Assembly: GCA_007258455.2 (NCBI GenBank)
Contig: VDFB02321272.1
Coordinates: 55,368 to 119,367 of the forward strand
Length of the DNA: 64,000 nt
Origin: Sequoia sempervirens
Taxonomy: Eukaryota > Streptophyta > Pinopsida > Cupressales > Cupressaceae
Reading direction: 5' to 3'
Under the pieces are notes generated by a model. That model saw only the letters and a list, made by a program, of their open reading frames with translations. It was not told the origin of the DNA and did no database searches. Positions within the stretch are counted from its first letter, which is position 1, and every line of letters begins with the position of its first letter. Made by a program: the position numbers and the translations under genes. Shown here one piece after another: positions 11,250-20,722 of the stretch.

Positions 11250-13710
11250 TAATCAAACAGGAGTTTGATGGCACCTGAATCAAGAAGTTGTATTTTATCC
11301 TTCAAGGCCTTACATTTGCTAGTGGAATGGCCAAGCACTCGATGGTATGCATGGAAAGAATTTTTTCTCTATCATGTTTATGAAGTCTCTTACGAGTAGG
11401 AGAAGGAAGAGTAATTAAGCGAGCTTTTAGAAGCTGCAACAAAATACGCTCTTGATCAGATAAAGGATGAGGAGTAGGAAGTAACCCCTTCTCTTGTGGA
11501 GAAAAGTTTGACTGCTTGCAAGAAGAAGAAGGAATGAAGGTAGAAGACAAAGGAGGATATATCAATCCATGAGAACAAGGTTGAGCAGACTTCATGTCAC
11601 CATTCAACCATTGTTTTTGTTTAGATTGTTCATTCGAGCAACCAAGCCCTAGATTACGCTTACGAGGCACAAATTCTATAGGGACCTAAATTCCTTTCTC
11701 ATTGCACCCACAGCCTTTACGCTCATAACCACATTTAGAGACGAGCTTAAAGCCGAGGCCATAATGTGTTTGCAAATTTTGAAAAGGAGGGTCCTCATAA
11801 AGAGCACTATCCCAACAACAGGGATCACACTCCTTTATGGGATCACCATCATTCTTATTAACAAGACTACCAACACTATCCTCTTTAGTAGAAGCGTAAT
11901 CCTCTTCCTTAGAAAGAGGGTTAATACAGAGAACATTGCAACTTGCATCCACATTGCCCCGCAATACAAAAGAATAGTCATCTTTGATAGTGGGTGTAGA
12001 TGATGTTATCAGAAGGTCTAAGTGGATCAAGTCAACTTTATATTTTTGAATGAAGGAATTTGTAAAGTCTAGAGAACCCCAATCATCACCAAGACATGCA
12101 TTCTCTTGAGAAGAGATAGGAGTAGACTTACTGCTCTTTGCTTCAAGGGAATCTTCTTTAGGGACGTTTATCTCAAGAGTATCCTTTGTAGTAGGTATTG
12201 TTGGAGTAAACATCCACACACTAGAAGATACTGAAGGTATAAGAGTAGGCACAACTGAAGCTCGACCAGTATCTGCCATCTCACATAAGTGCATAGCATC
12301 AGGGTCAACTTTGACTATGACTACTTTATTATTACAAATGAACTTAATATATTTATGTAAGGTAGACGGTACTACACCCATAGCATGAATCCACGATCTA
12401 CCAAGGAAAAGGTTATATGGTAGCTTCTCTGCCATAACATATACAAGGGTGGGTACAATAATGGGTCCAAGTTGCAAAGGTAATACTATCATACCTAGAG
12501 CTTGTCGCACAACATTATCGAACCCACAAATGTCAACAGAAGAATTATTAAGAGAATATGAGTCAATATTAATCTTAGGCAATAGATCAATACTACATAC
12601 ATTGAGCACCAAACCAACATCAATGAGAGTATGTATAATACAAATCTTATTAATTTTGACTATAATCATTAGAGGATTTGCTTGCTTTCGTACTTCTAGA
12701 ACTAGGAGTACCTATGGGTAGAACATAATATTCGGTGAATCTGCATGAATATATGCCATCAACGCATCAGCATCCATCAGCCTAGCAGAAGAAGGAAAGA
12801 GGATCTTTTGTAAGGCTTCCTAAAGCATACCTTGATAAACCAGAGCAAACTGAAGCAAGTCCCACAGTGAGATATTATCTAGAGCAATCCGAAGTTGCTC
12901 GTCAAGATCATAATCACTAGGTTCTTTAGTCATAGGTTTAGGTTCTTGAGTAAGGCTTGGTTGTTTATTCATCTTATTCTTATAAGTTTGGGCTACCACT
13001 CTATAAGAGGGAGCCTTAGAAAGATTAGGAGAACCACCATCAAATGGAACAACATCAATAGAACAAATCCTTTTAGAAGAAGGATTAGCTGGAGTCAAGC
13101 AAATAACTGGTCTCTTAGGCCTTTGAGGGGCAATAGATACATAGATTACATTTATAGAATCATCACAACTAGTGGAACAATTATTTGAATACATATTCTC
13201 AACATCGATCTGAATAGGATCAAATGTGCAATAACTATTTGAAGGAATATTCTCAACATCGATCCAGGGAGAATCAGATGTGGAAGGAGGTTCAAAATTT
13301 GCTAATGCACCATCTCTAGAAGAGAGTGCATTAGAAGGAGAAGGAGCTTCGTCATTCACAGATGCATCATCTCTAGAAGAGAGTGCATTGGAATGAAGAG
13401 AAGGTAGAGTAACATTAAGAAAGGTATCAATGATTTCATCTTCTTGCGACAAAATATCCTCTAAAGCTAGAGGACTTTCATGAGAAGGATCAAAGCTATC
13501 AAGTGAAATAGGAAAATCCAAGTTACCATCACATGCATTAAATGGAATATCATTAAAATTTTGAAAAAAATTAGATACAAAACTAATAAAAGAAGATATT
13601 AAATTCATTAAAAAAAATTCGGTATTTTCTATGTTGTAACTTAAATCGCGTTTTTGGAGGTCTCCAAAGCGGAATTTGAGGTCAGAACTTGCGTCGGTCC
13701 TTAAATTCAA
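11250..13710 (-). pseudogene. Element 2 polyprotein: acidic N-terminus, protease, G-patch, knuckle
   Basis: One minus-strand frame runs from the ATG at 13710 to about 11340, broken only by in-frame stops (at 12820, near 12718 and at 11686) and then by a frameshift in an A-run near 11365. N-terminal part (13710-12890) is acidic, with two in-frame tandem duplications (SNALSSRD repeated; DVEN repeated). ISLWDLLQ lies near 12860. The retropepsin-like domain (12669-12330) has LIDVGLVLNV and LFLGRSWIH, so the catalytic D-[ST]-G reads DVG. A G-patch-like segment (CGYERKGCGCNEKGI) ends at the 11686 stop. The terminal knuckle (HAYHRVLGHSTSKC, about 11300-11340) has lost its first Cys. Length is roughly 820 codons. 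It matches element 1 domain for domain; no RT follows. Confidence 0.7.
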
Positions 13711-13871
13711 CTACCAAAGGCACTAGTATCTTAGGGACTAAACTAGTTCTCTAGGAGACCTTTCCAACGGTGCAAACGGTTTTGAATTCTGAGCACCGAG
13801 TCAAAAGTTATGATCCCGCCAATTAGGGGTAAATAAATTCCTAGTTTTTCGAAGAACACTATTCTTCATGT
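13711..13871 (-). other. 5' leader of element 2
   Basis: Short leader between the PBS-like motif and the first ATG of the polyprotein. It reads as untranslated sequence; nothing else is seen. Confidence 0.45.
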
Positions 13872-13885
13872 CAGGTTCACCAAAA
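13872..13885 (-). other. Candidate primer-binding site of element 2
   Basis: On the minus strand TTTTGGTGAACCTG follows the LTR end directly. Element 1 has TTTTGGTGAACCTA in the same place. The position and conservation fit a PBS, with TGG as the complement of the tRNA CCA end, but I cannot match the rest to a standard plant primer tRNA. Confidence 0.5.
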
Positions 13886-15089
13886 TGTAATATAGGGGGA
13901 TTCACTACTCATGAGTTCTCTTCACTCAGAGAGCCTCACAAGGTGAACTTCCCTAAATTACCTCAATGGAACAGCAGTGAGAGTTTCAGAATCCAAAAGA
14001 GTGGGTCACATATATTTTTTGGACAAACTGACAGGCTCTCGGCCAAAGGACAACAGCGCAAAACATGAACAACAACACGACGTGCTTGCATCTTGAAGGT
14101 GCATTGGTGTCTCGTAGGGACCAGAAAGTGAGAATGTCTCAAAAACTGGCTAAGTGATGAATTACACTCTCATTACTGAGATCCTCTAGAATGCAAGAAA
14201 GTAACAGGAAGTAATAAGATTGAAATGGAGTAGAGATGATAAGGAGAAGAAAGGGAATACTTATGACCATGTGAATGATGGAACTTCTAGCTCATGAGTG
14301 TCTTCAATACCTGCACACAAGAGGGAGAGAGAAATTGTTGGGTGGCTATATAGGGGCCTGCCTCAATTGGACCCCGTTTTGGTGTTCCCACCTCCACAGA
14401 CAGCCAAATAGATAGAGAGAAAAGTGGAAAGGAAGTAAAGAGCACTAAAGCACTACAAAACGGTGTTATGCTACTCAACCAAGTAATAGAGGAGAGGAGT
14501 TAAAGCTTACCACCTCCACCAAGAGTGCTCAAGGCTAATGGGGGAGAAAATGAGAGGAACTCAAGCCTCTTCTGCCATGGTGTTTTTTCCACACTTGCTC
14601 TACTAAAGTGGTGGAGTGTTGATGTTGTTGCTGTGAAGTGTAAAATGTTTTTCTAGAATGCTTAGAGCTATCAAGAGTGAGCTCAATGCTTGGGAGAGTA
14701 TTGTGAAGCTTGTGGATGAAGTGAAGAAGATCTTAGAAGATCAAATGCTTGTTGAAGGGGTGAATATGAAGAAGGAATGAAGAGAAATGGTCATACATAT
14801 TCGGGTCGTTCATTCGAGGAGTGCGTTACAAATTGACCCCCAATGGGAAGTGTAATTCCTCTGCAAGCTCCAGACACAAGAATCTATCAGGGATGTAAGC
14901 ACACCACGCAGACATCTATGCACCGCGTGGGTCTCCCCGACAGAAACGCCTCCATCGATGCTCAAAATAGGTGCCAAGTGTGATGCAAGGAGTGGGCTTA
15001 GGTGGAATTAAGCCTCAGAACTTGGTTTTCTAAAGTGTATAAAGGAAAAAAGGGGAATTGTGCCAAGGGTGCAAATTCGCTCTTATACA
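13886..15089 (-). repeat. 5' LTR of element 2
   Basis: 1204-bp partner of 9155-10354 in the same orientation, starting TGTAATATAGGGGG and ending GCTCTTATACA. It is followed by the target-site copy TAACC (15090-15094). Confidence 0.85.
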
Positions 15090-15534
15090 TAACCAATGCA
15101 TGAAATGGAGTAATTTAAGCTAGATTTACTGAAATGCATGTAATAGAAACTCAGCCAAATGATACAGATAGTTAATGGCAGCAAACAAAAGCACAATAAC
15201 AAGGTTTTCAGTGCTGGAAAAGGTAGTTTCAGGGGTGTAAAAGGATTGATTCGCCCAAGGTGGAAAATGAGTCCCAATGGGGATTTTTTTCAAAAATGTC
15301 TAAACTTTTCAATTGTTTTTTATGTTGTATGACCTGAATACTAAATGCAAATACAATTTTCAGATGTTTTCCAATGGTTTGAGATGCAAAAATGCAACCT
15401 ATATGCACTTTCACTAATACAAAATTTTGAAACCCTAGAATGCAATTAAACAATGCAAAATGCAATGCAATGTTAATGGAAGCTAAATCTAGGATGTAAA
15501 TGCACTCCAAATTAGAAATATAATGTTCAAAATT
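15090..15534 (-). other. 5' leader of element 1
   Basis: Continuation of element 1 to the right of element 2, between element 1's PBS-like motif and its coding region. I see no domain. It holds one more copy of the LTR dyad (GATTCGCCC ... AATGAGTCCCA, about 15247-15276), outside the LTR. Confidence 0.5.
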
Positions 15535-15548
15535 TAGGTTCACCAAAA
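15535..15548 (-). other. Candidate primer-binding site of element 1
   Basis: Minus strand TTTTGGTGAACCTA abuts the LTR end at 15549. It is identical to element 2's motif over TTTTGGTGAACCT. The priming tRNA is not identified. Confidence 0.5.
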
Positions 15549-17362
15549 TGTGGATAATGGAAACAGAATGCACAACTTCCTTTATCCACATTAAAAAGGG
15601 GAATGAAGGAAGAGGGATCTGATTTCACAATGCTCACATTGAAGAACAAACCCTTGATATTTCAATGCAAAGGATATTGAAATATGTCAAAGGGTATTTT
15701 CCTAAAGGCCAAAAGCTAATAAAAGGGTTTGCCACTAATGCAAAACTTGGAAAATGCAAGATGTTTGAAAACACAATGTGATATGCAAAAAGACCTAGAA
15801 AATGACTTAGAAATGCAAATAAAGCAAAATAGAAAGCTACAAAATAGAGAGTGTGCACCTGGAAATGTGTTGAAGACTGGAAATAGCTCTAAAATTCTAA
15901 AGATACTAATTTTTAGGCTTGGTGGGACTCATTCGCCATTCTGGGTTAATTAGTCCCAGTTCTAGAAAACTGCACCAGAGCCTATTTTGGTCAAATGGGT
16001 ATCTGAATCCATAAAAATTTCTAAAAGAGAGGAATAGTGGGACTCATTTGCCACTAAAGGTGAATGAGTCCACTTTGACCTTTTTGAAAACTTGAAAGTG
16101 GAACCAGAAGCTCTCGGTCTACTCTTTCTATTCCTCCAGGTGTCTGGATCTGAAACCCTAATTTTCAGCATTGTAAGTGACCTTTTGTGAATATTTTGAC
16201 CTTTACAATGGGGAGATGACTTCAACAAGCTTGTAACTTATTCTTCAATGATCTCCATGCCTTCAAAGTACCTAAATTTGCAACCACACAAAGAGAGAGA
16301 GACAAATGTTGAATGTTAGGGAATAGGGGTTTGCCTTGGTCAAACCCCATTTAGGTAATTAAACCAAATGAAGAAATAATATGAAGCATGAATATGAAAT
16401 GATGGAATTAGAACATTTCCATGATGATATATCTTGAGTTGTTGCAACAATGGATGAAGAATCTTCCCTTGAATGTGTGAAAAATGATCTTGAATGTTAT
16501 CTTGAAGACCTTGTGAAGACTTGAAATACCTAACCCTAGCTTGCTTGACTTGAATACATGATGAATGAATGAAAATAATTATTAGAAGTTTTTCTATATA
16601 GGCAATCCACTCAAATTCTTGTTAATTTGATCCCCAAGGCCGACATTGGAGAAAATAAAACTTAAAACCTATTTTTCCTGCTCAAACCCTAAAAATGGCC
16701 CAAATGGGACTCATTCGCCATCCTAGCCGAATGGGACTCATTCGCCCAAAGTGGTGAATGGGTCCCATAAGGGCTCTTTTGCTAGCTGGGATGTCGAGGA
16801 GTGAAGAATTTTAGTTTTTATGTTGATTTTATTGGGTCTTTGATCAAAATATGCCTTGGGATGCACAATATGGGGTCATAGGAGCCTATTAATGATGATA
16901 TAAAGGGTAATTAGGGATAGGGACACAAAGTTCAATGTGAAAGTGTGATTAAATAACCTCTACAACATTAAAATGAGGTCCACATAGCCTAGAAAGGCAC
17001 AAGATCCAATGTGAATGTGTAAAACACATTACAACACTAGATTAAAATTAAGTTTAATTTACAAGCCTTCTAGATTAATGTGAGAATGCAATTAAATAAA
17101 TTTTACAACATTGAATTAAGGGAAAGATAGGTCCATGAGAATTAGATGCTTAATAAAAGTCTAGAAAAGTGTGAAAGTCATTTACAACACTTCACAACAC
17201 CTTTACAAGACATGTATTTTATTTAGGTTACAAGGGCCTAAGACCTAATGTGAATGTGTTATCCACATTACAACATTAAATCGAGGCAATATTAAGAAAA
17301 AATCACAAGGAGGGCCCAAACGAGATAGAAAAAGTAGAAGGGTTACTTTTTCAGTGTCCACA
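15549..17362 (-). repeat. 5' LTR of element 1
   Basis: 1814-bp direct copy of 3050-4810, starting TGTGGATAATGG and ending CAGTGTCCACA. It carries dyads with GGGACTCATTCGCC at about 15924-15958, 16040-16078 and 16706-16770, the last with an extra half-unit absent from the other LTR. It is followed by GAGAG. Confidence 0.85.
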
Positions 17363-17367
17363 GAGAG

Positions 17368-17599
17368 TAACAAACTCTAAAAAACTGACTAACTCCCCCT
17401 AACCATGTTATTCATCAAACCAAATCAAAATTGGCACTAAACGATTATCTTCTAACATCTACATATATAAAATCAAGTTTGAAATGCATAGAAAGAAAGG
17501 AAATGTATACAAATTAACCAAAAGAAGATGGAACATTGTTATATAACACCTACAATTTTGCAAGGTGTGTCTACTAGATCTTTTTACTATCTTCCTAGT
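17368..17599 (-). other. Element 0 3' region, right remnant
   Basis: Non-coding sequence between the insertion of element 1 and the end of element 0's second coding region. It contains another CCCCCT run (17394-17399), matching the purine-tract-rich 3' region left of element 1. Confidence 0.5.
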
Positions 17600-19247
17600 G
17601 AATCTTTGCGATCCCAAGCATGTGGTTCACAACCTAAAACTTTGTGAGGATTTCTTCTTCTTCATTAGGAGTATTAGGTACTAGATTCATCTTCATTGCT
17701 TTCTCCATACCAATCAAAGCATTGGATATAGGTGTGAACTTTTCATTCACCAGGTCTCTGAGCTTTCCAAACTACACTATAATCTTTTCTCTTTGCTCCT
17801 ATAGCTAGAAGAATTGTTCATACAAATTTTCAATTTTTGTTCTTGTGGATCCATCTACATCATTCGTCGGATCATAGGCACTAGATGCCTTATCAATCTA
17901 GGGCTCAAAGGAGTCCATCTGACTCTTAATGTTTTTAGTGGAACTAGGTCACTTCATGCAAAATTGAAATAATGTCGTGGCTTCATCAACACAATTTTGG
18001 GCATCCTTAAGGTTGTTTTGAACACACTTCTCTGTTATATCCATCAACCTTCTATCATTCACCTTTTTATTAATCTCCTTTTCTATTTTTTTCTCAAGAG
18101 TACCAGAATACTCTTTAAAAGAATCAACTAAAATTTTTAAATTTTGTACATTGGATAATGAATTATCAATACTTACACTAGGTACACTCTCCTACAACAC
18201 CTTTACTGCTTCATCTATTAACTTCACACTCTTTTGATGTGTTTGCAAGATTTATTTCCTAGCAAAGGCATGGAATGCATCACCTAACTATAATTTGTGT
18301 AGAGACATTTTCTTCATGTCCACTTGTCCTTGTTGAATTTGTATTTGTACTAGATAGGCAAAAACAATAGGTTGGAATTGAAGTTGCATGCTTAATAAGT
18401 CCTTTAAGGAATCTCTAGATGTTCTAGAGGACTCTCCAACCAACTTCTCATCAACATCTTTCTTTTCCAAATCCTTTTCCTTGTCACCAATACAATCCTT
18501 TTCCTTTTCATCCTTCTTCTCCTTGTCTACAATATCGGATTTACATTCATTCTTCTCACCAACAACTAATTTATCACTGTTATCTGGAGGAGGCATTTTT
18601 TTTGTTTTGTTTTGTGCCTCATGTATCTCTGGGTTGTCTTATACAACCTCTTCAACATTCTTCTCTATTTTTGGAGGAGGGGGAATTTTCTATTCTCCAA
18701 CAATACTTTCTCCTACCGAAGGAGTGTCATTGGTAACATTTTCTTCTACTAGAGGGATATCACCTTGCACATTTTCTTCCTCTATTTCATGCTCGGGTTG
18801 AGCACATTCATGTTGTGCAACTTCTACCTCGTTCAATTATAGAACAGACATATGATCATGTACTTCCTTTTCACTATTTGGGGTCATACCCAACTCTTTT
18901 GCCAAATTGGCAATCTTCTCAACAGTCTCACTTTAACCTCTTAATATCATCTTTTTCTCGGCTCATCAATATAGTGACCCTTTGTTGGGTCCTAAACTCT
19001 TTACTATACACTTGAGCTAATATATCTTTATTCTTGAATCTAAGAAGGTAGCACTAAATTTCTCCAAGGAAAATGATCTTAACTTTTCATTTTCATTCAT
19101 TGTCTCTTCTCTTCTTGCATACAATGTATTCTTCAAATCTTCAGGAAATTTTCCTTCAATATGCTTCATGATGACATCAAATGTAACAATATATCTAACA
19201 ATAGACTCTTCTCTCTTCAAACATTCATTTGCAAATGACTTAGACAT
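17600..19247 (-). pseudogene. Charged helical ORF of element 0 in place of pol
   Basis: Minus-strand coding remnant in a single frame from 19247 to about 17600, interrupted by in-frame stops. Visible segments: MSKSFANECLKREESIV at the start; an acidic proline-containing segment; a K/E/D-rich segment (18596-18400, with runs such as EKKDEKEKD); then a helical segment with EYSGTLEKKIEKEINKK (about 18090). I do not recognise a family, and there is no metal-binding or catalytic motif. It occupies the place of pol, between gag and the polypurine tract. It could be an extra retrotransposon ORF or captured sequence. Length about 550 codons. Confidence 0.45.
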
Positions 19248-19685
19248 ATGTTAAATCACTTATAAACCCCTTTTTGAAAATAACCTAATTCGCATTGAAT
19301 GCATTAATTTGGAGTTAGGAAAAAAATCTGATAACCCTAATTGAAATGCATGGTCACCTTTGATTACTTCGCAAAATTTTGCATCTTGATATTTTCCATT
19401 GGTTTTTTCACCAATAGGTCAAGCATGTCAACCTATACCTCATATCCACGTGTTGGATGTATCAACATCATATCTTTGGCAAGGGCTTTATGATCATCTA
19501 TTAAAAATCCCCTTGAGCCACAACTCTTAACTCAATTTCTAGAGGAAATATCTACACCAAAAGCTAGCATAGACTCATCCTTAACCTCATCCCCTCTTTC
19601 TTTTCCCATATCTTGTTCATCTCTTTCTTCATCTCTATTGGATCAACCTTTTTCACTAGATCAATCTTGTTTACTAGATCAACCT
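19248..19685 (-). other. Junction between gag and second ORF of element 0
   Basis: Broken minus-strand sequence following the gag knuckles. A short coding trace (DPIEMKKEMNKIWEKKEG, about 19590-19640) resembles the basic tail after copia gag knuckles, after which the frame is lost. No protease motif is visible. Confidence 0.4.
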
Positions 19686-20653
19686 TTATATTCTTGCTTC
19701 TGCATAACTTAGCAATGCACGTCCTAACTTATTGCATTTGTGCCATTTGATATTTTGAACAATCTTACTTCCACCCATTCTAGATCTAAATTTATTAGCT
19801 TTGTGCCCAAATTCATTGCATGCATAATAGTATCCATTAAAATATTGAAACATCATACCATTGTTATAGCCATTCATGAAATCATTTTTGCATTCACTAG
19901 CCTTGTGACTGAATCTTTTGCATATAAAACACTGACCGGGAAATGATTGAACATTCTGATTCATTGTGCTTCTACATTGCATATCCTTATGTCCAAATTT
20001 TTTGCATGAATAGCAAAAACCATTAAAAGATGGGTACCTTTATGCATTTGGTTGCCTGATTAGTGGTATTTTGAATTTTTCCTTGTGATTTCCGACCCCA
20101 TTGCTCTTCTTGTCCTCAATATTCTTTTTAGTCTTGTTTGGAGTTTGATCTGTCTTTGAGCTTTCACCTTTCTCAAATCCTCATCCTTCTTTGTTTTTAT
20201 ATCCCTTTTGGTTTGCAATCACCTCATCAAGCATTGTAGTACTCTTCTTGAATTTATCTTGAATCTTTATTTTCTCCAAATCTAATCTCAGGGAACTATA
20301 ATTTCTAGTTCAAGCTTTAAGCATTCTTCATATTTTTCTTTGAGTTTAGCATTCAGGAAGTCTTCAACTCTTTTACTTTCTTCAATCTGCAATTTTAGAC
20401 TGGGAATGATCTCATTTGATTGCTTGAGCTCTTTGATCCTATCTGTAGCTTTCTTGAGTTTATCTCTCAATATCTTAATTCATTCAACTGCATCACTAAG
20501 ATCCTTTTTTAGATCTTTGTTCTTAGATTTTTCTTTATCCAAATCATCTAGGGAAGATTTGAGTTCTCCTTCCATATCATCAATGCAACTTTCTTTGTTA
20601 AATCCTACCATTAGAATTTCTTCTGGAGGAGTAGGATATCTCCTAATAGCCAT
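19686..20653 (-). pseudogene. Copia-type gag with coiled coil and four zinc knuckles
   Basis: The ATG at 20651-20653 lies about 50 bp after the PBS. The N-terminal part (MAIRRYPTPPEE start, then 20600-20290) is a long K/E-rich coiled coil, broken by an in-frame stop near 20480. After a frameshift comes an array of CCHC-type knuckles: CYSCKKFGHKDMQC (about 19970-20015), CFICKRFSHKASEC (about 19890-19930), a degenerate CNEFGHKANKF (about 19800) and a partial CNKLG (about 19720). Coiled coil plus repeated knuckles is typical of one plant copia gag class. Gag binds and packages element RNA. No intact protein is possible. Confidence 0.65.
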
Positions 20654-20704
20654 GTGTTTAGCTCCAAGATCTACCTTAGCGATCAAGCCAAATAAAGGAA
20701 CCTT

Positions 20705-20716
20705 GATTTGATACCA
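20705..20716 (-). other. Primer-binding site of element 0
   Basis: Minus strand TGGTATCAAATC, a two-base-diverged form of the initiator-Met-tRNA primer site TGGTATCAGAGC, lying 6 bp inside the LTR end at 20723. It confirms that the LTR on its right is the 5' LTR. Confidence 0.7.
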
Positions 20717-20722
20717 ATTTTT

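Larger units (their letters stand above)
9155..15089 (-). mobile_element. Element 2: 5.9-kb LTR element without RT, nested in element 1
   Basis: Bounded by direct LTRs 9155-10354 and 13886-15089 with TGTAATA/TATACA ends. The flanking 5-mers are TAAGC (9150-9154) and TAACC (15090-15094), a target duplication with one later change. Orientation is minus from the polypurine tract (10355-10370) and PBS-like motif (13872-13885). The interior is only 3.5 kb and encodes the same unusual polyprotein order as element 1, with no RT, RNase H or integrase. Elements 1 and 2 look like diverged members of one non-autonomous group. Confidence 0.85.
3050..17362 (-). mobile_element. Element 1: 14.3-kb LTR element without RT, split by element 2
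   Basis: Complete insertion bounded by direct LTRs (3050-4810 and 15549-17362) with inverted termini TGTGGA/TCCACA and a perfect 5-bp target duplication GAGAG (3045-3049 and 17363-17367). A polypurine tract (4811-4826) and PBS-like motif (15535-15548) set the orientation as minus. Removing element 2 leaves roughly 8.4 kb including both LTRs. The one coding region has a protease-like and a G-patch-like domain, related to plant Ty3/gypsy polyproteins, but no RT, RNase H or integrase. It would have needed enzymes in trans. Confidence 0.85.

Noticed and set aside
18388..18801. 137-codon Ser/Phe-rich plus-strand ORF
   Set aside because: It is the reverse complement of the K/E-rich minus-strand ORF of element 0, which is supported by frame continuity.
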